26,213 bases of DNA from DATIRA01 sp964553405 (GCA_964553405.1 CAZKLS010000031.1:1-26213), one strand, 5' to 3'. Counted from the first letter of the stretch, positions 1 through 7,581 are shown. Notes: a model not told the origin generated them from the sequence alone. Numbers and translations: made by a program.

Positions 1-117
1 GGCGCGACGGACCTCTCCGCGGGCGGACCGTTCAACCGGTCGGGAACGACCTACGAGCTGTTCAACGCGGGTAATCCGTTCGACCTGGACGACCAGGTGC
101 TCAGCTTCGACCAGTAG
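1..117 (+). CDS. 3' end of an unidentified protein (partial)
   Basis: An open frame runs from the window edge to a TAG at 115-117 and gives 38 residues ending in LSFDQ. The fragment is rich in Gly, Asn, Asp, Phe and Thr (for example FNRSGTTYELFNAGNPFDL), a composition seen in secreted or outer-membrane proteins. It is too short to assign a family. Frame 1 is supported by G/C-rich third positions and by a strong terminator hairpin starting 29 bases after the stop. The start and most of the gene lie outside the window. Confidence 0.6.
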   Translation, partial: GATDLSAGGPFNRSGTTYELFNAGNPFDLDDQVLSFDQ

Positions 118-146
118 GCCGATCGAGGCAGACAGGTGCTGAAGCG

Positions 147-174
147 AAGGCGGCGTGCGCAGGCACGCCGCCTT
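147..174 (+). terminator. Intrinsic terminator hairpin after the partial gene
   Basis: A perfect 12-bp stem, AAGGCGGCGTGC (147-158) with GCACGCCGCCTT (163-174), encloses the loop GCAG. The outer G146-C175 pair can extend it. The following tail CTGCTT is only moderately T-rich. Its place just after the first stop codon, and 120 bases before the next start, fits transcription termination. Confidence 0.65.
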
Positions 175-296
175 CTGCTTGTGGGAGCCGCGCGTGGCCG
201 CGTCCGACTGGTCATGGCAGGCTCGACGGGTGTATTTTCCCGGTGTTTCAGGCCAATGCGGCAGGCACGCGCAGCAATTCACGAGGAGCTTTCATC

Positions 297-923
297 ATGG
301 CTGGAGTGAAGGATTTCGTGGTCGGGCAGGCGGAGGGCCTGGCGAAGATCGCGCAGGAGCTGCGCAAGAAGCCGGTAGCGGCCGCCCGCGACGCAGCGGC
401 GAAGTCCGCCGAGAATCTGAAGGCGCTGAAGGACCCGGTGCGTGCGTTCGCGCGTTCGGGCGTGAAGCTGACGACGATTTCGCAGGGCACAGCGAACAGC
501 CTGATCGAGCTGCAGGAGCGGATCGTCGCTTCAGCGCTGAACGACGCCGCTGCGCAACTCGAGCGCGCGGCCGCCAGCGAAAGTCTGCAGGACATGCTGC
601 GCAGCCAGGCCAGCGCGCTGATGGGCGCGCGGGAGCGCATCGTCGCGGACATGGCCGAGGCGCTCGCGATCCTCAGGGGCGCCGGCGGCGACGTCCGCGA
701 GGTCGCGACCCGGACCGTTGGCAAGACCGTCGGCAAGACCGCCGGCAAGACCGCCGGCAAGAAGACATCCGGCGCGAAGGCCGCGAAGCGCAAGCCCGCG
801 CGCAAGAAGTCGACGGGCAGGAAAGCAGCCGCGAAGAAGACAGCCGCGAAGAAGACAGTTGCAAAGAAGGCGAAGCGGACTACGCGCGGTAAGAGCACCA
901 AGACTCGCAAGCGCAGCCGTTGA
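297..923 (+). CDS. Phasin-like protein with histone H1-like lysine/alanine tail
   Basis: 208 residues. Residues 1 to about 135 are helical, Ala/Glu/Leu-rich and free of Cys, like phasin (granule-associated) proteins that coat polyhydroxyalkanoate granules. Residues from about 138 to the end are an extremely basic low-complexity tail of GKTAGKT and AAKKTAAKKTVAKK units, like the DNA-binding tails of PhaF and AlgP/histone H1-like proteins. A PhaF-like role linking granules to the nucleoid is inferred; no polymer synthase gene is in view. The start is the ATG at 297, preceded by GAGGAG at 283-288; an in-frame start at 243 lacks this spacing and adds a non-phasin extension. The TGA stop overlaps the TTG start of the AraC-type gene, so the two are probably cotranscribed. 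Confidence 0.75.
   Translation: MAGVKDFVVGQAEGLAKIAQELRKKPVAAARDAAAKSAENLKALKDPVRAFARSGVKLTTISQGTANSLIELQERIVASALNDAAAQLERAAASESLQDMLRSQASALMGARERIVADMAEALAILRGAGGDVREVATRTVGKTVGKTAGKTAGKKTSGAKAAKRKPARKKSTGRKAAAKKTAAKKTVAKKAKRTTRGKSTKTRKRSR
720..767 (+). repeat. 12-bp tandem repeat coding for GKT(V/A)
   Basis: GGCAAGACCGTC at 720-731 is followed by two copies of GGCAAGACCGCC (732-743, 744-755) and a degenerate fourth unit (756-767). It is in frame inside the phasin-like gene and encodes the start of its basic tail. Such repeats can change copy number by slippage. Confidence 0.8.
828..872 (+). repeat. 15-bp tandem repeat coding for AAKKT/VAKKA
   Basis: GCCGCGAAGAAGACA occurs twice exactly (828-842, 843-857), followed by a diverged third unit (858-872). 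It lies in frame in the basic tail of the phasin-like protein and codes for the five-residue unit typical of histone H1-like bacterial tails. Confidence 0.8.
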
Positions 924-1930
924 CCGCGCTCGCCTCGGCGATCCGGCCGCTCTGGTCGCTGCTCGAGGAGTACGGCCAGGACCCCGGGCCGTTGTTCCAG
1001 CGCTCGGGCATCGACCTCGATCAGCTCAGGAATCCCAATTCGCGACTGCCGGTGGCCGCCTGCAATGCCGTCTGGCTGCGGGCCAGCAGCAGGATCTCGG
1101 ACCCGTGCTTCGGCCTGAAGGCCGCCCAGCACTGGCATCCCTCGATGTTCGGCGCACTGGGCTACGCCTGGCTCGCGAGCACGAGCCTGCGGACCGCGCT
1201 GGGACGGCTCGAGCGTTACACGGAGCTGGTGCTCGAAGGCAGCTCGGTCGAGGTCCACGAGGGCCGTGGCGGCGAGGTGACCGTCACGCTCAGCTACCAG
1301 CGCAGCCCGTACACGATACCCGCGCTCGCCGACGCGTTGCTGTCGCTGGTGCTGCACCTTTGCCGCCTCAATTGCGGGGAGTCGCTGAACCCGATGCGGG
1401 CGACGTTGTTCCACTCGTCGCCCGCGGAGCCGGGGCCTTACTTCGCCTGCTTCCGCTGTCCGGTCGAGTTCGACGCGCCGCATGACAGCCTGACGTTCGC
1501 GAAGGCGGTCGTGGACCAGCCCCTGCCCGGCGCGAATCCGAATCTCGCCCAGCTGAACGACCAGGAGATCATCCGTCACCTCGCGCGGCTGAACCGGGAC
1601 CGGATCACCGAGCGGGTTCAGGCGACGATCATCGAGCAGCTGCCCTCGGGCAACGTCTCGAACGAGACCGTCGCGCAGGCGCTCAACGTCAGCAGCCGCA
1701 CGCTGCATCGCCAGCTGCAGGACGAGGGTACCTCGTTCAAGGCGCTGCTGGACCAGACCCGGCGTGAGCTGGCAAAGGCCTATATCAGCGACGACCGGAT
1801 CAACCTGACCGAGGTCGCCTTCATGCTCGGCTTCGCGGAGCCGAGCTCGTTCACGCGGGCCTGCCGGCGCTGGACCGGGAAGGCCCCGAGCGCGATGCGC
1901 GGACAGCGGCCGCCTCGCCCGGGTCGCTGA
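920..1930 (+). CDS. AraC-family transcriptional regulator
   Basis: 336 residues. The N-terminal two thirds resemble the arabinose-binding-like ligand domain of OruR/ArgR-type AraC regulators: it opens with a short helix, then LLEEYGQDPGPLFQRSGID and LGYAWLASTSLRTALGRLERY. Residues from about 232 to 330 form the double helix-turn-helix, with SNETVAQALNVSSRTLHRQL as the first and LTEVAFMLGFAEPSSFTRA, plus a terminal RRWTGKAPSAMR, as the second. It starts at a TTG whose bases overlap the phasin stop (TTGA), so translation may be coupled; no good Shine-Dalgarno is visible. It converges on the SRPBCC/Baeyer-Villiger genes, which are plausible targets, but the phasin operon itself is an equally possible one. 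The effector is unknown. Confidence 0.9.
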   Translation: MTALASAIRPLWSLLEEYGQDPGPLFQRSGIDLDQLRNPNSRLPVAACNAVWLRASSRISDPCFGLKAAQHWHPSMFGALGYAWLASTSLRTALGRLERYTELVLEGSSVEVHEGRGGEVTVTLSYQRSPYTIPALADALLSLVLHLCRLNCGESLNPMRATLFHSSPAEPGPYFACFRCPVEFDAPHDSLTFAKAVVDQPLPGANPNLAQLNDQEIIRHLARLNRDRITERVQATIIEQLPSGNVSNETVAQALNVSSRTLHRQLQDEGTSFKALLDQTRRELAKAYISDDRINLTEVAFMLGFAEPSSFTRACRRWTGKAPSAMRGQRPPRPGR

Positions 1931-1940
1931 CCGCGCCCGA

Positions 1941-2255
1941 TCACGGCGCCACGCCGGCGCGCGCCCGGCGCTCGATCTCCGCGACGAGTCCCTCGATCTG
2001 CTGCTCGACCTGGCGCCGCATCAGCAGCGGTCCGACGACCGGAGGCACCCAGAATGCGGGCTCGATGTCCGCCCGGTACTCGATGTGACATCGGAACGTG
2101 TCGCCTCCGACCAGCCAGCTGCCCTGCATCTGCTTCAGATTCCCGGCGACGCTGCTGAAGCTGATCCGTTTCGGCGGATCCTCGGTGACCGCCAGCGTGA
2201 CGTCGAAGGCGTACTCGATGAACCCGACGGTGGTCCGGCCGGTCTGCCTGAGCAG
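1941..2255 (-). CDS. SRPBCC-family protein, C-terminal part (5' end lost in gap)
   Basis: Reading the minus strand from the gap to the TGA at 1941-1943 gives about 104 residues with no stop. Key segments are VGFIEYAFDVTLAVTEDPPK, FSSVAGNLKQMQGSW and IEPAFWVPPVVGPLLMRRQV, ending in a helix. This is the typical second half of polyketide-cyclase/CoQ10-binding (START-like) SRPBCC proteins, where a long C-terminal helix closes a hydrophobic pocket. The N-terminal half is missing because of the 100-N gap. It lies downstream of the Baeyer-Villiger monooxygenase on the same strand and is probably in its operon. The ligand is unknown. Confidence 0.75.
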   Translation of the reverse strand: MLRQTGRTTVGFIEYAFDVTLAVTEDPPKRISFSSVAGNLKQMQGSWLVGGDTFRCHIEYRADIEPAFWVPPVVGPLLMRRQVEQQIEGLVAEIERRARAGVAP

Positions 2256-2355
2256 NNNNNNNNNNNNNNNNNNNNNNNNNNNNNNNNNNNNNNNNNNNNN
2301 NNNNNNNNNNNNNNNNNNNNNNNNNNNNNNNNNNNNNNNNNNNNNNNNNNNNNNN
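2256..2355. other. Assembly gap (100 N)
   Basis: Exactly 100 Ns, a length often used by convention for a gap of unknown size, so true distances here cannot be trusted. The gap removes the 3' end of the monooxygenase gene and the 5' end of the SRPBCC gene. Confidence 0.95.
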
Positions 2356-3984
2356 ACCCGCCAGCCGGAATCCCTCGTAGTCGTTCGCGGCGATGCGCCG
2401 GCATTGCTCGACGTAGGCCGGGAAGCCGACGTAGGGCATGAACACCCGCGGCTTGCCGGGCACGTTCGCGCCGATGTACCAGGAGTTCGCGCGCGGGAAC
2501 AGCGTCGCGTTGCCCACCTCGTTGACGTGCTCGACCCAGGCGTCCTGCGCCTGCTCGGACGCTTCGATCGTCGCGAGTCCGTGCTCGCGCAGGTAGGCGA
2601 TCGCGTCGGCGATCCACTCCACGTGCTGCTCGATCGACGGCACCATGTTCGTCAGCACCGACGGACTGCCCGGGCCGGTGATGATGAACATGTTCGGGAA
2701 ACCGGCGATCGCGAGTCCCAGGTAGGTGCGTGGCCCCTCGCGCCAGCGCGCCGACAGCGACTGGCCGCCCCGGCCCCGGATGTCGATCCGGCCGAGTGCG
2801 CCGGTCATCGCGTCGAACCCGGTCGCGAACACGATCGCGTCGAGCTCGTACAGCTTTCCGCCTGCCTTGATCCCTTCCGGCGTGATCGCCTCGATCGGCG
2901 CGCGGGCGAGGTCCACCAGCGTCACGTTCGGCCGGTTGAAGGTCTCGAGGTAGCCCGAGTCGACGCAGAGCCGCTTGCTGCCCGCGACATAGGTCGGCGT
3001 CAGCGCGTCCGCGACGGCGGGGTCCTCGACGGTCTCGCGGATCTTGCCGCGCAGGAACTCCGCCGCGGTGGCGTTGGCCCGCTCATCGAGCATCAGGTCG
3101 CCATAGGCGCCCATGAAGTACAGGCCACCGCGCCGCCAGTATTCCTCAAATCGCTCGCGGCGCTGTTGCTCGGTCGCCGCGGTCGCGAGCTCCTCTGACA
3201 TCCGGTGCGCGAAGCCGAAAGGGTGCTCGCGGCCGATGGCCCGGAACTCCGCGTGCCGTTGCTTGAATTCCTCCCGCTCGACAGGCTCGAGCGGGCGATT
3301 GCGCGCCGGGACCGTGTACGACGGCGTGCGCTGGAACACGTGCAGCGACTTCGCCTGTGCCGCGATCAGCGGTATCGACTGGATCGCCGACGATCCGGTG
3401 CCGATCACGCCGACCCGCTGCCCGCTGAAGTCGACCGGCTCGTGCGGCCAGCGCCCGGTGTGGTAAGTCGCGCCGCGGAACGTATCGATGCCCGGGATGG
3501 CCGGCAGGTTCGCCGACGAGAGGCAGCCCGTCGCGAAGATGCAGTAGCGGGCGCTGATCTCGCGGCCGTCCGCAGTGCGCACGCGCCACAGCTGCTGCGC
3601 CTCGTCGAAGTGGGCCGAATCCACGCGCGTCTCGAGTTCGATGTCGCTGCGCAGTCCGAAGCGGTCCGCGACGTGCTCCAGGTAGCGCAGGATCTCCGGC
3701 TGCGTCGCGTAACGCTCGGACCAGTTCCACTCCCGCTGCAGCTCGTCGCTGAACTGGTACGAATACTCGAGGCTCGGCACGTCGCAGCGGGCACCGGGGT
3801 AGCGATTCCAGAACCAGGTGCCGCCGACGCCGCTGCCGGCCTCGAATATGCGTGCGGAGAGACCCAGCTCCCGGAGCCGGTGCAGCATGTACAGGCCCGC
3901 GAACCCGGCGCCGACGACGACCGCGTCGATCTGCCGCCCTGTCTCGAGCGGCACGCAGCGGGTGCCGACACTGTTCCCGGTCAT
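2356..3984 (-). CDS. Type I Baeyer-Villiger flavin monooxygenase (3' end lost in gap)
   Basis: 543 codons are visible. Landmarks in order: FAD-binding GAGFAG (residues 25-30), GGTWFWNRYPGARCD (54-68), the Baeyer-Villiger fingerprint FRGATYHTGRWP (169-180, pattern FxGxxxHxxxWP), the NADPH-binding GTGSSA (195-200), and ATGFD further on. These define type I FAD/NADPH Baeyer-Villiger monooxygenases, which insert oxygen next to a ketone to make esters or lactones. The visible end, NDYEGFRLAG, is close to the usual C-terminus, so few residues are missing. The ATG at 3984 has GGGGAG just upstream. The enzyme is cytosolic and the substrate cannot be read from sequence. The SRPBCC gene downstream and the AraC-type gene opposite suggest a small ketone or terpenoid/steroid catabolic unit. 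Confidence 0.92.
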
Positions 3985-3998
3985 GGCTTTCTCCCCGG

Positions 3999-4015
3999 CG
4001 AATCGTTGCGATTCG
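3999..4015 (-). promoter_or_regulatory. Palindrome upstream of the monooxygenase (possible operator)
   Basis: CGAATCG (3999-4005), spacer TTG, CGATTCG (4009-4015): a perfect 7-bp inverted repeat centred 23 bases before the monooxygenase start. It could be a dimeric repressor site or a 5' leader hairpin. No regulator can be tied to it from sequence. Confidence 0.35.
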
Positions 4016-4118
4016 AGCGGCCTCAATCTACAGCAGTCCTGCGGACCGCTCCAATCCGCCCGCCCGGGCAACTCGCGCGAGCGCCACGTGACCCGCAGGC
4101 GGGGAAGGGCGTATGCTG

Positions 4119-4137
4119 CGGCCTCGTTTCGAGGCCG
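4119..4137 (+). promoter_or_regulatory. Leader hairpin upstream of the lipoprotein gene
   Basis: CGGCCTCG (4119-4126), TTT, CGAGGCCG (4130-4137): a perfect 8-bp stem with a 3-base loop in the 213-base spacer between two divergent genes. A weak promoter-like pair, GTGACC (4088-4093) and TATGCT (4112-4117) 18 bases apart, lies just before it, which would place the hairpin at the start of the lipoprotein mRNA. No T-run follows, so I do not call it a terminator. Confidence 0.3.
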
Positions 4138-4198
4138 TCCGGCCGCACGCGGGTCCACTCCAGTGTCCCGCGGTCATTACAGCGCCAGGGGATCTGCA

Positions 4199-4885
4199 TT
4201 GAAACTTGGAGTCTCGGTGAATCAACTCGGACGGGCCGCGACGGTCGCAACCACCCTGCTGCTGCTCGCCTGCATCGCGTGGCTGTCCGGCTGCGCGCAG
4301 CAGGTCAAAGTGAGCGGCGGATGGCAGGACGGCGCCTCGCGCGGGCAGTCGTTCAGCCGCGTGCTGGTCGTCGGCATCAGCCCGGATGTGAACGAGCGCT
4401 GTGCATTCGAATATTTCCTCGCGGCAGAGATCAATGGAGGCTCCACCGAAGCCATCAGGAGTTGTGATGCCGTCGCGCAGAAGAACCCGCTCACGCTCGA
4501 GAGCATCGAGCAGGCGGTGGCGTCGCAGCGGGCCGACGCGGTGCTCGCGACCGTGCTGGTCGAGGTGGGTTGGGACGTGGAGCAGGGCGGCACCCGGGAC
4601 ACGCGCGGCGGGGCCTACTACAAGGCGGTCGGCTCCGGCTGGGGGATGGGTTACTACGGTCTCTACGGCGTGCCGGTGATCTACGGTGAGTTCCAGACCG
4701 CGCCGTCGCTGATCACGCTGCAGGGCCAGGTCCAGCTCGTGAGCCGGCTCTACTCGACGGCGGAGAAGACGGCGGTGTACGAACTGACGACGGTCGCCGA
4801 GGACCTCGAAGCGCGCGACGAGGCGCTCGCGAAGGTTACGGAGCCGATCGCGGCGCAGCTGCGGCGGCAGGGGCTGATCCGCTAG
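4199..4885 (+). CDS. Small lipoprotein of unknown function
   Basis: 228 residues. The N-terminus has a charged start, a hydrophobic stretch (ATLLLLACIAW-like, residues 13-29) and the lipobox LSGC with Cys32, so it is exported and lipid-anchored. The mature part holds SRVLVVGISPDVNERCAFE, an alternating strand region typical of small periplasmic lipoproteins, a Gly/Tyr-rich stretch (GWGMGYYGLYGVPVIYGEF), and a C-terminal domain ending LAKVTEPIAAQLRRQGLI. I do not recognise a named family. The layout resembles DUF4136-like lipoproteins only loosely. The TTG at 4199 is chosen because AGGGGA precedes it by six bases; a GTG at 4217 is possible. It is divergent from the monooxygenase and convergent with the Lrp gene. 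Confidence 0.8.
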   Translation: MKLGVSVNQLGRAATVATTLLLLACIAWLSGCAQQVKVSGGWQDGASRGQSFSRVLVVGISPDVNERCAFEYFLAAEINGGSTEAIRSCDAVAQKNPLTLESIEQAVASQRADAVLATVLVEVGWDVEQGGTRDTRGGAYYKAVGSGWGMGYYGLYGVPVIYGEFQTAPSLITLQGQVQLVSRLYSTAEKTAVYELTTVAEDLEARDEALAKVTEPIAAQLRRQGLIR

Positions 4886-4917
4886 TTTCGACGCCCGCCC
4901 GGGCGGCCGCGGTGCCG

Positions 4918-5340
4918 CTAGAGCTTATGCGTCGAGAGCAGCAGACTCGTCTCGGTGCTTGCGATGCCTTCGAGCTTGCGGATGCGTGCGAGCACCTGGT
5001 CGAGCTCCTGCAGGCTACCGGCACGGACTTCGGCCACGAGGTCCCAGCGACCGTTGGTCGTGTGCAGCGCCGTGACGGCCGGGTCGCCGCGCAGGGCCCG
5101 CAGCACCGGGTCCGCTCGGGGACCCTCGACCGCGATCGTCATTAGCCCGCGGATCTGCTGTTCCTCGACGGCCGGCCTCAGTCGCACCGTGTAGCCGACG
5201 ATCACGCCGTCCGCCTCGAGCCGCGCGATGCGGTTCTGCACCGTGCCACGGGCCACCCGCAGCCGTTTTGCCAGCGACGCCACGGTCGCCCGTCCGTCAT
5301 CCCGCAGCAGCCCGATCAGGCGTCGGTCCAGATCATCCAT
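4918..5340 (-). CDS. Lrp/AsnC-family transcriptional regulator
   Basis: 140 residues, the usual length. Residues 1 to about 55 form the AsnC-type helix-turn-helix (LDRRLIGLLRDDGRATVASL, then KRLRVARGTVQNRIARLEADG). Residues from about 60 on form the ligand-binding RAM domain with VTALHTTNGRWDLVAEVRA, whose G-x-W/Y-D signature lines the amino-acid effector pocket. ATG at 5340 is preceded by GGAGG at good spacing. It is divergent from the ornithine cyclodeaminase/arginase operon across 178 bases, the usual arrangement for a local amino-acid-responsive regulator. Arginine or ornithine as effector is inferred from that context. Confidence 0.93.
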   Translation of the reverse strand: MDDLDRRLIGLLRDDGRATVASLAKRLRVARGTVQNRIARLEADGVIVGYTVRLRPAVEEQQIRGLMTIAVEGPRADPVLRALRGDPAVTALHTTNGRWDLVAEVRAGSLQELDQVLARIRKLEGIASTETSLLLSTHKL

Positions 5341-5366
5341 CGCACCGCCTCCGGTCGATCGCTGTG

Positions 5367-5404
5367 TTGATCATTATGACAGATAAAAATGGTGTAATGA
5401 TCAA
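5367..5404. promoter_or_regulatory. Inverted repeat operator candidate between Lrp gene and ocd-arginase operon
   Basis: TTGATCATTA (5367-5376) is repeated in perfect inverted form as TAATGATCAA (5395-5404), with an 18-base spacer. The two embedded TGATCA palindromes are 30 bp centre to centre, about three helical turns, so both face the same side of the DNA. The whole spacer (5361-5430) is strikingly AT-rich for this genome. This fits binding by an Lrp-type oligomer controlling both divergent transcripts; the link to the adjacent regulator is inference. Confidence 0.6.
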
Positions 5405-5518
5405 TTAACTCATCGAATTGTACATTGTTCTGTCTTTTCGTTGGCTTCGCTCCCGGCGAGACTATCGGGAGTGGAGTGGCATACAGGACGGCCGTGATCC
5501 GGCCGGAGCGTGAGGCAA

Positions 5519-6607
5519 ATGATCGACTACATCGGTACGGAACGGATCAGGGAACTCGTCGAGCGCTGTGGCGCGGCGTCGTTCATCGAGCAGCTCGCCG
5601 GCGAGATCGAGGCGGACTACCGGCGCTGGGAGGACTTCGACAAGTCGCCGCGGCACGCCGTGCATTCGCCGGTCGGCGTCATCGAACTGATGCCGGTCAG
5701 CGACGGCGAGCGCTACTCGTTCAAGTACGTGAACGGCCACCCGAAGAACACCTCGGAGGGACTGCTGACCGTGACCGCGTTCGGCGTGCTCGCCGACGTG
5801 GACACCGGCTATCCGCTGCTGCTGTCCGAGCTCACCGTCACGACGGCGCTGCGCACCGCGGCGACCTCGGCACTCGCGGCCCGCTGGATGGCGCGGCCCG
5901 ACAGCCGGGTCATGGCATTGATCGGCAATGGCGCGCAGAGCGAGTTCCAGGCCATCGCGTTCCACCACATGCTCGGCATACGCGAGCTGCGGCTGTTCGA
6001 CGTGGATCCGGACGCGACCGCGAAGCTGATCCGTAACCTGGATGCCGCCGGCCTGGCAGGACTCGAGGTGATCGCCTGCGGCTCGACGGCCGAGGCGCTC
6101 AGGGGTGCCGACATCGTGACGACCGTCACGGCCGACAAGCGCTATGCGACGATCCTGACGCCGGAGATGATCGAGCCCGGCATGCACTTGAACGCGATCG
6201 GCGGCGACTGCCCGGGCAAGACCGAGCTGCACGCCGAGATCCTGCTGCGGCCCGATGCCCGCGTCGTGGTCGAGTACGAGCCGCAGTCGCGCATCGAGGG
6301 CGAGATCCAGCAGCTCGATGCGTCGTTCCCGGTCATTGAGTTCTGGCAGGTCGTGAACGGCCGTGCGCCGGGCCGGGCCAGCGACCGCGAAGTGACGATC
6401 TTCGACTCGGTCGGCTTCGCGCTCGAGGACTTCTCCGCGCTGCGCCACCTTTACGACCTGAACCGTCGCGACGGCGAGCTGCGGCCGGTGATTGACCTGG
6501 TGCCGGCGCTCGAGGATCCGAAGAACCTCTTCAGTGTCGTCGCTCCGGTCCCGCGCCGCGCCGCGCCGCGGGCGAACGCGCGAGCCGTGGAGGCGGTGAC
6601 GGCATGA
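5519..6607 (+). CDS. ocd: Ornithine cyclodeaminase
   Basis: 362 residues, ornithine cyclodeaminase/mu-crystallin family: L-ornithine to L-proline plus ammonia, using bound NAD. The substrate region has YSFKYVNGHPKN with Lys69, the position of the catalytic-region lysine in the Pseudomonas enzyme as I recall it. The Rossmann motif is LIGNGAQSEFQ (135-145). The Asp of NAIGGDCPGKTE (Asp230) matches the proposed general acid/base. The ATG at 5519 is chosen over the GTG at 5510 because it gives this numbering and has GGAG about 10 bases upstream. Its stop overlaps the arginase start by four bases (ATGA). Together the two enzymes convert arginine to proline. A different family member (alanine or other imino-acid dehydrogenase) is unlikely given the arginase partner. 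Confidence 0.92.
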   Translation: MIDYIGTERIRELVERCGAASFIEQLAGEIEADYRRWEDFDKSPRHAVHSPVGVIELMPVSDGERYSFKYVNGHPKNTSEGLLTVTAFGVLADVDTGYPLLLSELTVTTALRTAATSALAARWMARPDSRVMALIGNGAQSEFQAIAFHHMLGIRELRLFDVDPDATAKLIRNLDAAGLAGLEVIACGSTAEALRGADIVTTVTADKRYATILTPEMIEPGMHLNAIGGDCPGKTELHAEILLRPDARVVVEYEPQSRIEGEIQQLDASFPVIEFWQVVNGRAPGRASDREVTIFDSVGFALEDFSALRHLYDLNRRDGELRPVIDLVPALEDPKNLFSVVAPVPRRAAPRANARAVEAVTA

Positions 6608-7581
6608 AACTGGCGGGCAACATCCGCGGCGTCAGCCTGATCGGCGCCCCGACCGACGTCGGCGCGGCCGACCGTGGCGCCTCGATGGCGCCTGAGGCGC
6701 TGCGCGTCGCCGGGCTCAAGTCGGCGCTCGAAGCCCGGGGACTCGCGGTCGAGGATCTCGGCAACCTGGCGGGCCCGGCGAATCCCGAGTGCACGCCGCG
6801 CGACGGATACCGGCACGTCGAGGAAGTCGTGCGCTGGAATGAGCTGGTGCACGAGGCCACGCACCGCGAACTCGCCGCGGGACGGCTGCCGATCCTGCTG
6901 GGCGGCGACCACAGCCTCGCGATCGGCTCGATCAGCGCAGTGGCCCGCCACTGCCGCGAGCAGGGCCGGAAGCTGCGCGTGCTGTGGCTGGACGCGCACG
7001 CCGACTTCAACACGCGCGAGATTTCCCCGACTGGCACGCTGCACGGGATGCCGGTCGCCTGCCTGTGTGGCTTCGGCCCGTCCGCGCTGGTCGAACTCGG
7101 CGGCCACGCACCCGCGATCCGGCCGGAGTGGGTGCGCCAGATCGGAATTCGCAGCGTCGATCCCGGCGAGAAGCGCTTCGTCAACGAGCAGGGTCTCGAC
7201 GTCTTCGACATGCGCTTCATCGACGAGATGGGCATGCGCGAGGCGATGGAACTGGCGCTCGCGGGCATCGACGAGAACACGCACGTGCACGTGAGCTTCG
7301 ACGTGGACTTCGTCGATCCGGAAATCGCGCCGGGCGTCGGCACGACCGTGCCGGGCGGTCCCTCCTACCGTGAAGCGCAGCTCTGCATGGAGATGATCGC
7401 CGATACAGGGCAGCTGCGCTCGGTGGACGTCGTGGAGCTCAACCCGGCGCTGGACCTGCGCAATAAGACCGCGCGGCTGGCCGTGGACCTGATCGAGTCG
7501 CTGTTCGGCAAGAGCACGCTGATGCGCAGCGCCGTCCGGCCGATGCGGACCGAGACCGTCAGGCTCGCACTGGCCCGCTGA
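6604..7581 (+). CDS. rocF: Arginase
   Basis: 325 residues, ureohydrolase fold. Manganese ligands are all visible: GGDHS with His103, DAHADFN with Asp130, His132 and Asp134, and SFDVDFVDP with Asp233 and Asp235. HGMP (His147) matches the acid/base His of arginases. APGVGTTVPGG follows the last metal motif as in true arginases. The reaction is L-arginine + water to L-ornithine + urea, in the cytosol. It starts at an ATG within the ocd stop (4-base overlap), so translation is coupled and the product ornithine goes to the cyclodeaminase. Agmatinase is the main alternative, but the length, the HGMP motif and the ocd partner favour arginase. Confidence 0.93.
   Translation: MKLAGNIRGVSLIGAPTDVGAADRGASMAPEALRVAGLKSALEARGLAVEDLGNLAGPANPECTPRDGYRHVEEVVRWNELVHEATHRELAAGRLPILLGGDHSLAIGSISAVARHCREQGRKLRVLWLDAHADFNTREISPTGTLHGMPVACLCGFGPSALVELGGHAPAIRPEWVRQIGIRSVDPGEKRFVNEQGLDVFDMRFIDEMGMREAMELALAGIDENTHVHVSFDVDFVDPEIAPGVGTTVPGGPSYREAQLCMEMIADTGQLRSVDVVELNPALDLRNKTARLAVDLIESLFGKSTLMRSAVRPMRTETVRLALAR

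Noticed and set aside
248..1708. Long open frame on the minus strand opposite the phasin-like and AraC genes
   Set aside because: Arg/Ala/Val-rich low-complexity translation with no domain; a high-GC antisense shadow of two well-supported genes.
1780..2255. Minus-strand reading that would fuse the monooxygenase through the N run into another protein
   Set aside because: The fusion exists only because Ns are read through; the SRPBCC frame (1941-2255) is the real coding frame on that side.
4885..4918. CCGCCCGGGCGG palindrome between the lipoprotein and Lrp genes
   Set aside because: It has no loop and no T-tract; not enough for a terminator call.
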